From positions 1 through 7,700 of the forward strand of contig DMYZ01000097.1 in assembly GCA_003483565.1 (NCBI GenBank): a DNA stretch of 7,700 nt. Reading direction: 5' to 3'. The notes under the pieces are model-generated. The model saw only the letters and a list, made by a program, of their open reading frames with translations. It had not been told where the DNA came from and made no database searches. Of this stretch, positions 1-5,771 are shown piece after piece. Made by a program: the position numbers and the translations under genes. Positions within the stretch are counted from its first letter, which is position 1; each line of letters starts with the position of its first letter. This DNA is from Prevotella sp. GTDB lineage: Bacteria > Bacteroidota > Bacteroidia > Bacteroidales > Bacteroidaceae.

Positions 1-535
1 AACCATAACGGCGTACATGATATTTCTCATATAACTCATAAGGAGCAGCAGAGAGGTAAGCATAATCGGGCATTGTACTATGGAAAGCATAGTCAAAAAC
101 ACAGACTTGATGAGTATTTGGCATCAAAGCATCCACAGCACGAATACCTCTCAGATGTCCTGCATTATGTACCGGTGCCAGATCACAAAGATCTACAATA
201 CCGTCTTCAACACTCTGATTTACAATAACAGACTTGTTGTACTTATCGCCACCCTGCACAATACGATGACCTACAGCATCTATTTCTGCTAAATTCTTAA
301 TCGCGCCGAAGTCCTTGTCAAGAAGACATTGGAAAACCAAATTAACTCCTTCTTTATGGGTGGGAAGATCAGCCATAATCTGTTTCTTCTCTCCATCAGG
401 CAATTTTACCTTGACGAAAGCATTATCAAGACCTATACGTTCAACACCACCTTGAGCCAATACAGACTCATCATCCATATTGTACAACTTATACTTGATT
501 GAAGAACTACCACAGTTCAAAACAAGAATCTTCAT
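1..535 (-). CDS. ackA: Acetate kinase, N-terminal 178 residues (runs off left edge)
   Basis: Acetate kinase interconverts acetyl phosphate + ADP and acetate + ATP in the cytoplasm, and is the second step of acetate fermentation after Pta. Translating the minus strand from the ATG at 535 gives MKILVLNCGSSSIKYKLYN, the family's N-terminal signature. The frame stays open to base 1, so the C-terminal half lies outside the window. Numbering from this start matches the known Methanosarcina enzyme positions: Asn7, Arg91 (in VGHRIVQGG), His123 (in LAPVHN) and Asp148 (in VFDYAFH) are all present; His180 falls just beyond the edge. Some usual motif residues differ: Gln94 for the common His, Val122 for the acetate-pocket Leu, and FDYAFHS where FDTAFHQ is common. 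The gene starts 37 bp after the pta stop with no terminator or promoter visible between them, so pta-ackA is presumably one transcript. Identity is secure. Confidence 0.96.
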   Translation of the reverse strand, partial: MKILVLNCGSSSIKYKLYNMDDESVLAQGGVERIGLDNAFVKVKLPDGEKKQIMADLPTHKEGVNLVFQCLLDKDFGAIKNLAEIDAVGHRIVQGGDKYNKSVIVNQSVEDGIVDLCDLAPVHNAGHLRGIRAVDALMPNTHQVCVFDYAFHSTMPDYAYLSAAPYELYEKYHVRRYG

Positions 536-572
536 TATCTGATATAATTAATAGATTTATTGACGAATAAGA

Positions 573-1619
573 TTAAGCCTTTTTGGCATCCTGAGCCTGG
601 CAAGAAGTAATCGCAACCATATAGTAGATATCATCTACAGAGCAGCCACGAGACAAATCATTTACAGGACGAGCTATACCCTGAAGAATAGGACCTATAG
701 CTATAGCACCCCCCAGGCGCTGGACTAATTTATAGCCGATATTACCTACTTCCAAATTCGGAACGACTAGAACGTTAGCCTTACCAGCAATATCACTTTC
801 CGGAGCTTTCTTTTCCGCAACAAAAGGAACTAAGGCTGCATCAGCCTGAAGTTCACCGTCAATTTTCAACTCGGGATATTTTTCCTTAGCCAGTTTAGTA
901 GCATCTGTTACTTTGTCAATGATATACACACTTTTTCCTGTAGCTTTATCAATAGCATCTTTAGCACTCCCCTTAGTAGAGAAACTCAACATTGCGACTT
1001 TAGGTTCTGCGACACCTGCAACGCTTTTAGCTGTAGCAGCTGTAGTATAGGCAATCTGGGCTAACTGATCAGCCGTTGGATTTGGAGTTACAGCTACATC
1101 CCCCATAACGACAACACCATTGTCACCATATTCTTTATTTTTGCTAATCAGCAGCATAGCACCACTGACACAAGTAATACCAGGAGCACACTTGATAATC
1201 TGGAGAGCTGGACGAAGAGTATCTCCTGTTGTACTCAGGGCACCTGAAATCTGGCCGTCAGCACCTCCGGTCTTAATAATCATACAACCCAAATATAAGT
1301 TACTTTTCGTAATGAGTTCACGAGCCTGTTCTACAGTCATGCCCTTCTTTTTACGGAGGTCAGCCAGTTTTGCTGCATACTCTTCTACTTTAGGGTTATT
1401 CTGAGGGTCTACGATAGTAGCCTTGCCAATACTCTTTAAGTTCCACTTTTCAGAGAGAGCTTTGATATTAGCAGGATTACCGATGAGGATGAGGTCCGCC
1501 AAGTCATCAGCCAACGCCTTGTCGGCGGCTTTCAGTGTACGTTCCTCTTCTGCTTCAGGGAGCACGATGCGCTGCTTATCTGCTTTAGCACGTGCTACGA
1601 TTTGCTGTAATAAATCCAT
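573..1619 (-). CDS. pta: Phosphate acetyltransferase (short single-domain form)
   Basis: Pta converts acetyl-CoA + phosphate to acetyl phosphate + CoA, feeding AckA for ATP and acetate production. The 348-residue length fits the short form that consists only of the catalytic PTA_PTB domain, without the N-terminal regulatory domains of the long enterobacterial enzyme. It starts MDLLQQIVARAKADKQRIVL and carries family motifs in order: GALSTTGDTLRPALQ (126-140), VMGDVAVTPNPTADQLA (171-187), the LSFSTKGSAK segment (211-220), DGELQADAALV (254-264) and PVNDLSRGCSVDDI (318-331). By alignment offset, Ser323, Arg324 and Asp330 correspond to the catalytic Ser309/Arg310/Asp316 of the Methanosarcina enzyme. 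It is followed at 37 bp by ackA. A promoter-like box lies about 65 bp upstream, so the pair can be transcribed independently of folP-cdaA. All conserved blocks are present and nothing suggests damage. Confidence 0.97.
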   Translation of the reverse strand: MDLLQQIVARAKADKQRIVLPEAEEERTLKAADKALADDLADLILIGNPANIKALSEKWNLKSIGKATIVDPQNNPKVEEYAAKLADLRKKKGMTVEQARELITKSNLYLGCMIIKTGGADGQISGALSTTGDTLRPALQIIKCAPGITCVSGAMLLISKNKEYGDNGVVVMGDVAVTPNPTADQLAQIAYTTAATAKSVAGVAEPKVAMLSFSTKGSAKDAIDKATGKSVYIIDKVTDATKLAKEKYPELKIDGELQADAALVPFVAEKKAPESDIAGKANVLVVPNLEVGNIGYKLVQRLGGAIAIGPILQGIARPVNDLSRGCSVDDIYYMVAITSCQAQDAKKA

Positions 1620-1684
1620 AATATATTTTTCTATTAAAATTTAATCTTCAGTAGTTTATTTCTGATTTTGCTATATCTAGTTTG

Positions 1685-1692
1685 CAAAAATA
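1685..1692 (-). promoter_or_regulatory. Predicted -7 promoter box for pta-ackA
   Basis: Read on the minus strand, 1692-1685 is TATTTTTG followed by CA, an exact match to the Bacteroidetes housekeeping -7 consensus TAnnTTTG. The upstream TTTG (-33) element is weak: about 19-21 bp upstream there is only TTAAG (around 1713-1717). Transcription would begin near 1678-1681, giving a leader of roughly 60 nt before the pta ATG at 1619. No hairpin terminator is visible after cdaA (stop at 1737), so read-through from folP-cdaA remains possible. The rest of the 1620-1736 gap is AT-rich without another recognisable signal. Confidence 0.55.
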
Positions 1693-1736
1693 ATAAAAAA
1701 TATGAAGAATGCTTAATAAGATAGGGCTAAAATTTG

Positions 1737-2510
1737 CTAAATCTCACGTGTCAGTATACTTTCAAGTTCCTCTGCAGACAGGCGAAGATGGAAATCGCCC
1801 TTAATAGCAACAGATATTCGACCTGTTTCTTCCGATACGACAACAGCAATAGCATCACTATTCTGAGAAATACCCATGGCTGCCCGGTGCCGTAGCCCTA
1901 ATTCCTTAGGAATATCAAGACTATGACTTACAGGAAGAATACAACCTGCAGCTTCAATACGTTTATGAGAAATGACCATAGCTCCATCATGCATAGGTGA
2001 ATTCTTAAAGAAAACATTCTCTATAAGCCTCTGATTTATACGGGCGTCTATAAGTTCTCCAGTATCAACAATATCTCTTAAAGGCACACTCCGCTCTATC
2101 ACTATAAGGGCACCAACATATTTTTTGGCCATACTCATGCAAGCCATCACGATTGGGATAATGGTTTCCTTATTGGCTTCCCTATCATTTTTATCGTTAC
2201 GGTTCGACTTAAAAAACTTCACTAATTTGCGAATACCTTTCTGTGTACCGAGCTCATAGAGGAATTTACGAATATCTTCCTGAAAGAGAACAATGATAGC
2301 AATGACCCCAACATTAACCAACTGATCAAGGATGGCACCAAGCAGTCTCATCTCAAGAACTTGACTTACAAAAAGCCATATCAGCACAAATACCAAAATG
2401 CCGATAAAGACATTCAGTGACCGGGATTCTTTCATCAAACGATAAATGTAATACAACATCATCGCCACAAGAACAATATCAATAATATCTTTAATTCCGA
2501 ATTCTATCAT
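1737..2510 (-). CDS. cdaA: Membrane-bound diadenylate cyclase (c-di-AMP synthase, CdaA/DacA type)
   Basis: The enzyme condenses two ATP into the second messenger cyclic di-AMP on the cytoplasmic side of the inner membrane. In the 257-residue product, hydrophobic stretches at about 7-24, 34-50 and 58-77 give the three N-terminal membrane helices typical of CdaA. A short coiled segment and a Lys/Arg/Asn-rich linker (about 91-113) follow, then the DAC (DisA_N) domain from about 115 to 245. The catalytic motifs are both present: DGA at 175-177 (in SPMHDGAMVI) and RHR at 207-209 (in ELGLRHRAAMGIS), followed by VVVSEETGRISVA (223-235). The ATG overlaps the folP stop as ATGA, so translation is probably coupled to folP. 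The Firmicutes partners cdaR and glmM are not adjacent; folP takes the neighbouring place. This gene should not be confused with the D-Ala carboxypeptidase also named dacA. Confidence 0.96.
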   Translation of the reverse strand: MIEFGIKDIIDIVLVAMMLYYIYRLMKESRSLNVFIGILVFVLIWLFVSQVLEMRLLGAILDQLVNVGVIAIIVLFQEDIRKFLYELGTQKGIRKLVKFFKSNRNDKNDREANKETIIPIVMACMSMAKKYVGALIVIERSVPLRDIVDTGELIDARINQRLIENVFFKNSPMHDGAMVISHKRIEAAGCILPVSHSLDIPKELGLRHRAAMGISQNSDAIAVVVSEETGRISVAIKGDFHLRLSAEELESILTREI

Positions 2511-3400
2511 GCTTTCACTTCTTCTGAAGATGATAACATCTTATTATAGATATTCACTGCCTGAAAAGCTTCCTTTACATCATGTACCCGCAAGATTCCT
2601 GCACCTTTCATCAATGCGATTGTATTAATGACGACGGTTCCATTGAGAGATTCATCAACAGAGACACCCAACAGTTGATGAATCATACGTTTGCGAGATA
2701 CACCAACCAATATTGGTAGATTGAAAGCAGCAAGTTTATCCATCTCGCGAAGTAATTGGTAATTGCCATTAAGAGACTTGCCAAAACCAAATCCGGGATC
2801 TAGTATAATATCTTTGACCCCAAGATCACGCAACTGCTGTATTTCTTTTGAAAAGTTAATTATCATATCATGCAAGTTAGTCTGAACAGACATGAGTATG
2901 TAAGGCACCTTCAGTTTCCCCATCATGCGGAAGATAGCAGGGTAACCAGAATAATTATTTTTTACCGTGATATCATATTTCTCATTGAGCGGTTTATCCA
3001 CAATTCCAGTAATACCACCTTCTGACACATCATTGATAATATCAGCATCATACTCCTCTACCGCCATTTGCGCTACGTTAGGGCGAAAAGTATCAATAGA
3101 AAGAATTGCATCCGGATGTTCTTTGCGAATAATGCCAAGAGCAAAACGAAGTCGCTTCATCTCTTCTTCTTCTGTAACCTCTGCAGCTCCAGGACGTGTA
3201 GAGAAAGCACCAACATCGATAATTTTACCTCCCTCTTCAAGTATTTGATTAGCCCTTGAAGCAATCTCTCCCCCCGTCTGCTTCCGGCTTCCGGCAAAGA
3301 AACTATCAGGAGTGCAGTTAAGAATGCCCATAACGCATGGTTTCTTCAACGAAAGAAGAGAACCTCGGACATTAATGGTATAATCAATCTGGTTATTCAT
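2507..3400 (-). CDS. folP: Dihydropteroate synthase with a variant middle loop
   Basis: FolP joins p-aminobenzoate to dihydropterin pyrophosphate in folate synthesis and is the target of sulfonamides. The 297-residue product (ATG at 3400) has the family blocks in order: VMGILNCTPDSFF (23-35), DVGAFSTRPGA (62-72), LSIDTF (100-105), INDVSEGG (122-129), ILDPGFGFGKSL (199-210), VGVSRKRMI (232-240), NGTVVINTIALMKGA (253-267) and the terminal RVHDVKEA (271-278). Residues about 130-165 between the INDVS strand and the YILM strand are longer than the usual spacing. The common LMHMQG segment reads LMSVQT (169-174). The open frame could be extended by one codon to a TTG at 3401-3403, but ATG is preferred, with a promoter box 28 bp upstream. 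The TGA stop overlaps the cdaA start by four bases. Function is confident; the consequence of the loop change is unknown. Confidence 0.95.
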   Translation of the reverse strand: MNNQIDYTINVRGSLLSLKKPCVMGILNCTPDSFFAGSRKQTGGEIASRANQILEEGGKIIDVGAFSTRPGAAEVTEEEEMKRLRFALGIIRKEHPDAILSIDTFRPNVAQMAVEEYDADIINDVSEGGITGIVDKPLNEKYDITVKNNYSGYPAIFRMMGKLKVPYILMSVQTNLHDMIINFSKEIQQLRDLGVKDIILDPGFGFGKSLNGNYQLLREMDKLAAFNLPILVGVSRKRMIHQLLGVSVDESLNGTVVINTIALMKGAGILRVHDVKEAFQAVNIYNKMLSSSEEVKA

Positions 3401-3427
3401 CAATCAAAATATATAATACTACTCATG

Positions 3428-3435
3428 CAAAAGTA
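3428..3435 (-). promoter_or_regulatory. Predicted -7 promoter box for folP-cdaA
   Basis: On the minus strand 3435-3428 reads TACTTTTG followed by CA, an exact TAnnTTTG match. Transcription would start near 3421-3424, leaving a leader of about 21-24 nt before the folP ATG at 3400. The -33 region (about 3451-3458) has no good TTTG; the nearest T-rich element is CTTTTC at 3455-3450, which is too close. The position relative to the start codon supports the call more than the -33 region does. Confidence 0.55.
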
Positions 3436-3477
3436 AGAATATTAATCGAGAAAAGCTGTGACTTTCAGTTTTTTTTG

Positions 3478-3485
3478 TACTTTTG
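3478..3485 (+). promoter_or_regulatory. Predicted -7 promoter box for murF
   Basis: TACTTTTG followed by CA matches TAnnTTTG exactly. The expected start of transcription, about 3489-3492, lies 14-17 nt before the murF ATG at 3506 in an A-rich, SD-less leader. The -33 position (about 3455-3460) has only a weak CTGTG. This box argues against the in-frame GTG at 3458 as the murF start, because that codon would lie upstream of the transcript. Confidence 0.6.
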
Positions 3486-3505
3486 CAACAAATAAACAAC
3501 AAAAA

Positions 3506-4810
3506 ATGAATATAAAACAATTATACCAGATATACCAGGAACATCCTGTCATTACTACCGACAGCCGTAATTGCCCTAAAGGCAGTATTTTCATTGCTTT
3601 AAAGGGTGCCTCTTTTAATGGCAATAAATTCGCAGCCATGGCTCTTGACAAGGGTTGTGCTTTTGCTATTGTTGATGAAAAGGAGTTTGTTCCTGAAGGA
3701 AACGACCATTTTATTCTTGTAGAGGACTGTCTCACGACCTTCAAAGAACTTGCCCGTGAGCATCGGCGCCAGTTCGATATTCCTGTTATAGGCATCACTG
3801 GCACCAATGGAAAGACTACAACAAAAGAATTAGTTTCTGCTGTACTCAATGAATGTTATACAGTAATGCATACAGAGGGTAATTTTAATAATGATGTAGG
3901 TGTTCCCAAGACATTGCTGCGTCTCAATGCTGAGCATGAGATTGCTGTTGTTGAAATGGGTGCCAGCCACCCTGGAGATATTGAGAAATTAGTTAACTAT
4001 GTAGAACCTACGTGTGGAATGATCACGAATGTCGGCCGTGCCCATTTGCTTGGGTTCGGTAGTTTCGAAGGTGTAAAGAAAACAAAAGGTGAACTTTATG
4101 ATTTTCTCGGAGCTCATAATGGTCTCGTGTTCCTTAATGAAAGCAATGATAATCTTGTTGATATGGTTCAACAGCGCGACATCAATAGGGTCATTACTTA
4201 TGGAGAAGATGAAGAGGCCCAAATAAGAGGAGAAGTTATCAGTTGTTCTCCGTTTCTCAAATTTTCTTGGCAAAAGCTGGGCGACACTCATATTTATGAA
4301 GTGCAGACTCATCTCATTGGTTCTTACAACATTGACAATATGCTTGCTGCCATCACAATTGGACTACACTTCGAAGTCAACCCTCAGAAAATCAACCATG
4401 CTCTTGAAAACTATATACCCAGCAACAACCGAAGCCAGCTAACCATCACGAAAAGCAACAAACTCATTGTTGACGCCTATAATGCTAATCCTTCCAGTAT
4501 AGCTGCAGCCCTACAAAATTTCAAGGTGATGGATGTAAGTCCGAAAATGGCTATTCTTGGTGATATGAGGGAACTAGGAAATGTTTCTTTAGAAGAACAT
4601 CAAAAAGTTGTTGATATGCTGAAAGATTGCAGCATAGATCAAATTTGGCTGGTCGGTGAAGAATTCGGTAAGACAGATTGTAATTATAAAAAATTCAAGA
4701 ACATAGACGAAGTCAAGGCTGAGATCGCTTACAAGAAACCGGAAGGTTATTATATTCTCATCAAAGGATCCAATAGCATTCGTCTTTTCGAATTACCAGA
4801 ATTATTATAA
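3506..4810 (+). CDS. murF: UDP-N-acetylmuramoyl-tripeptide:D-alanyl-D-alanine ligase
   Basis: MurF adds D-Ala-D-Ala to the UDP-MurNAc-tripeptide using ATP, the last cytoplasmic step of the peptidoglycan precursor. The 434-residue protein shows the three Mur-ligase domains. The substrate-binding N-domain contains TTDSRNCPKGSIFIALKG (17-34). The central ATPase domain has the P-loop GITGTNGKTTTKEL (96-109), NFNNDVGVPKTLL (126-138), VEMGASHPGDIEKL (149-162) and NVGRAHLLGFGS (175-186). KKTKGELY (191-198) contains Lys194, the probable carbamylated lysine. The C-domain has VDAYNANPSSIAAAL (322-336), AILGDMRELG (349-358) and ILIKGSNSIRL (417-427), close to the usual KGSRS motif. I chose the ATG at 3506 over a GTG at 3458 because MNIKQLYQIY matches a normal MurF N-terminus and the promoter box sits inside the GTG extension. 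It is transcribed away from folP. No terminator is evident after it. Confidence 0.96.
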   Translation: MNIKQLYQIYQEHPVITTDSRNCPKGSIFIALKGASFNGNKFAAMALDKGCAFAIVDEKEFVPEGNDHFILVEDCLTTFKELAREHRRQFDIPVIGITGTNGKTTTKELVSAVLNECYTVMHTEGNFNNDVGVPKTLLRLNAEHEIAVVEMGASHPGDIEKLVNYVEPTCGMITNVGRAHLLGFGSFEGVKKTKGELYDFLGAHNGLVFLNESNDNLVDMVQQRDINRVITYGEDEEAQIRGEVISCSPFLKFSWQKLGDTHIYEVQTHLIGSYNIDNMLAAITIGLHFEVNPQKINHALENYIPSNNRSQLTITKSNKLIVDAYNANPSSIAAALQNFKVMDVSPKMAILGDMRELGNVSLEEHQKVVDMLKDCSIDQIWLVGEEFGKTDCNYKKFKNIDEVKAEIAYKKPEGYYILIKGSNSIRLFELPELL

Positions 4811-4831
4811 TTTCATCTATATAGCGAACTG

Positions 4832-4866
4832 ATATACCACATTCATGGTACTAATATACCATATTC
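4832..4866. promoter_or_regulatory. Candidate operator: phased TACCA/TGGTA triple repeat
   Basis: TACCA (4835-4839), TGGTA (4846-4850) and TACCA (4857-4861) occur in alternating orientation, separated by exactly 6 bp each time. Successive half-sites are therefore 11 bp, about one helical turn, apart. The same stretch can be read as a 13-bp direct repeat, ATATACCACATTC (4832-4844) and ATATACCATATTC (4854-4866), 12 of 13 identical with a 22-bp period. It lies between the murF stop (4810) and the -33 box of the response-regulator gene (4873), centred about 60 bp upstream of the predicted transcription start. That is a common place for an activator site. The binding protein is unknown; autoregulation by the adjacent LuxR-type protein is one possibility. 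Confidence 0.5.
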
Positions 4867-4872
4867 TGTCTA

Positions 4873-4903
4873 TTTTGCACAAGTGAAAAAACAAGTAGCT
4901 TTG
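4873..4903 (+). promoter_or_regulatory. Predicted promoter of the LuxR-type regulator gene
   Basis: This is the best promoter in the window. It has a -33 element TTTTG (4873-4877), an 18-bp spacer, then TAGCTTTG (4896-4903) followed by CA, matching the Bacteroidetes TTTG/TAnnTTTG pattern. Transcription would start near 4907-4910. The in-frame ATG at 4905 would therefore sit at or before the transcript's 5' end, which supports starting the protein at the ATG at 4932. Confidence 0.65.
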
Positions 4904-4931
4904 CATGATAAAAGAGGAAATAAATATATTT

Positions 4932-5576
4932 ATGGCAGAATTTATTGTGGCAGACCTTCAGGAACTTACATCTTTTGCTTTGGAAGCACTCCTTAAAGAG
5001 GATACGGGCAATAGTAATATTGCACATGCAGAGGACAAGACGGAGCTTATTCTATTGCTCAAACAGCGACCAGGATGTATCATCCTTCTGGATTACACTT
5101 TGTTCGACTTTACAGATGTCGAAAATCTTCTCATTGTAAGCGAGCGCTTCCCGCAAACTCTATGGATTCTTATCAGTGATGATCTTACGGACATCTTTCT
5201 ACGTAAAGTGATCTATTCGAGTCATCGAATCAGCATAATATTTAAAGATTCACCACTAAAAATTATTCAAGAAGCCATACAGGCGGCTATTAGCGGACAT
5301 CGTTATATCTGCCAGCGGGCTACAGAAATAATCCTGGATCAAAATCAAAAGGAGGAAACACCAACCACACTCACACCTACAGAAATAGAGATTTTGAAAT
5401 CAATAGCTCAGGGAAAGACTACAAAGGATATTGCAACAGAGCGCTTCTGTTCCATTCACACAATCAACACCCACCGGAAGAATATCTTCCGCAAATTAGG
5501 AGTAAATACAGCACATGAAGCGATAAAATATGCCTTCCGTGCCGGTTTAGTTGATACTTCTGAATTTTACATTTAA
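4932..5576 (+). CDS. LuxR/NarL-type response regulator
   Basis: A transcriptional regulator of 214 residues, starting MAEFIVADLQ. The N-terminal part (about 1-125) resembles a receiver domain. Asp54 (in IILLDYTLFD) is the probable phosphoacceptor, Ser82 (in WILISDD) is in the Thr/Ser switch position, and Lys105 (in IIFKDSP) is the conserved lysine. The usual acidic pair at the end of strand 1 is reduced to Ala7-Asp8. The C-terminal part (about 146-210) is a GerE/LuxR helix-turn-helix: LTPTEIEILKSIAQG, KDIATERFCSIHTINTHRKN, then IFRKLGVNTAHEAIKYA. The track-length alternative starting at 4905 would add nine residues but begins at the predicted transcription start. An SD-like AGAGGAAA at 4912-4919 precedes the 4932 start. 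The gene appears to be transcribed alone, with no sensor kinase adjacent, and converges with the susD-like gene. Target genes cannot be inferred; an operator-like repeat lies upstream of its own promoter. Confidence 0.88.
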   Translation: MAEFIVADLQELTSFALEALLKEDTGNSNIAHAEDKTELILLLKQRPGCIILLDYTLFDFTDVENLLIVSERFPQTLWILISDDLTDIFLRKVIYSSHRISIIFKDSPLKIIQEAIQAAISGHRYICQRATEIILDQNQKEETPTTLTPTEIEILKSIAQGKTTKDIATERFCSIHTINTHRKNIFRKLGVNTAHEAIKYAFRAGLVDTSEFYI

Positions 5577-5685
5577 GAAATAAGATAAATTACAGCTCCC
5601 AAGACAATGATGAGACCTGTTTAGTTATCTATCACAATAAAGAAATAAGTAACATATCACGGCATCAAATAGCAAGTAAAAGGAC

Positions 5686-5728
5686 ATTAAATAACGAGCG
5701 ATTCAAATTGAATCGCTCGTTATTTAAT
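5686..5728. terminator. Bidirectional terminator, perfect 43-nt palindrome
   Basis: The 21-base arm at 5686-5706 is exactly complementary to 5708-5728 around A5707. As RNA it would form a stem of about 19 bp with an AAATT loop and a GC-richer core (AACGAGCGATTC/GAATCGCTCGTT). The outer parts are A-rich on entry and T-rich on exit in both directions. It lies 110 bp after the regulator stop and 43 bp after the susD-like stop, between two convergent genes, so it probably serves both and mainly the susD transcript. The rest of the 5577-5771 gap shows nothing else. Confidence 0.85.
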
Positions 5729-5771
5729 CACTACATCTTTACAACATAGCCTTAGGAATCTCTTATATTTA

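Noticed and set aside
80..292. 70-codon plus-strand open frame at the left end
   Set aside because: It is antisense to ackA, which explains the region fully.
1120..1644. Plus-strand open frames within pta (1120-1404 and 1423-1644)
   Set aside because: They are antisense shadows of pta, whose reading frame has every family motif; the products match no family I recognise.
3401..3403. TTG start adding one residue to folP
   Set aside because: The directly following ATG is the ordinary choice, and nothing supports the rarer codon.
3458..3505. GTG-initiated 16-residue N-terminal extension of murF
   Set aside because: It contains the TACTTTTG promoter box, so the codons would not be transcribed; the ATG at 3506 gives a normal MurF N-terminus.
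3442..3849. 135-codon minus-strand open frame overlapping the murF start and promoter
   Set aside because: It is antisense to the well-supported murF, its product has low-complexity Ser/Phe/Cys-rich character and no recognisable domain, and no promoter box precedes it.
4905..4931. Upstream ATG giving nine extra residues on the response regulator
   Set aside because: It falls at or before the predicted transcription start and precedes the typical receiver-domain start MAEFIVADLQ at 4932.
5576..5655. Repeated AGAAATAAG at about 5577 and 5641 after the regulator gene
   Set aside because: It is a short AT-rich match with no context of a repeat array or att site; probably chance.
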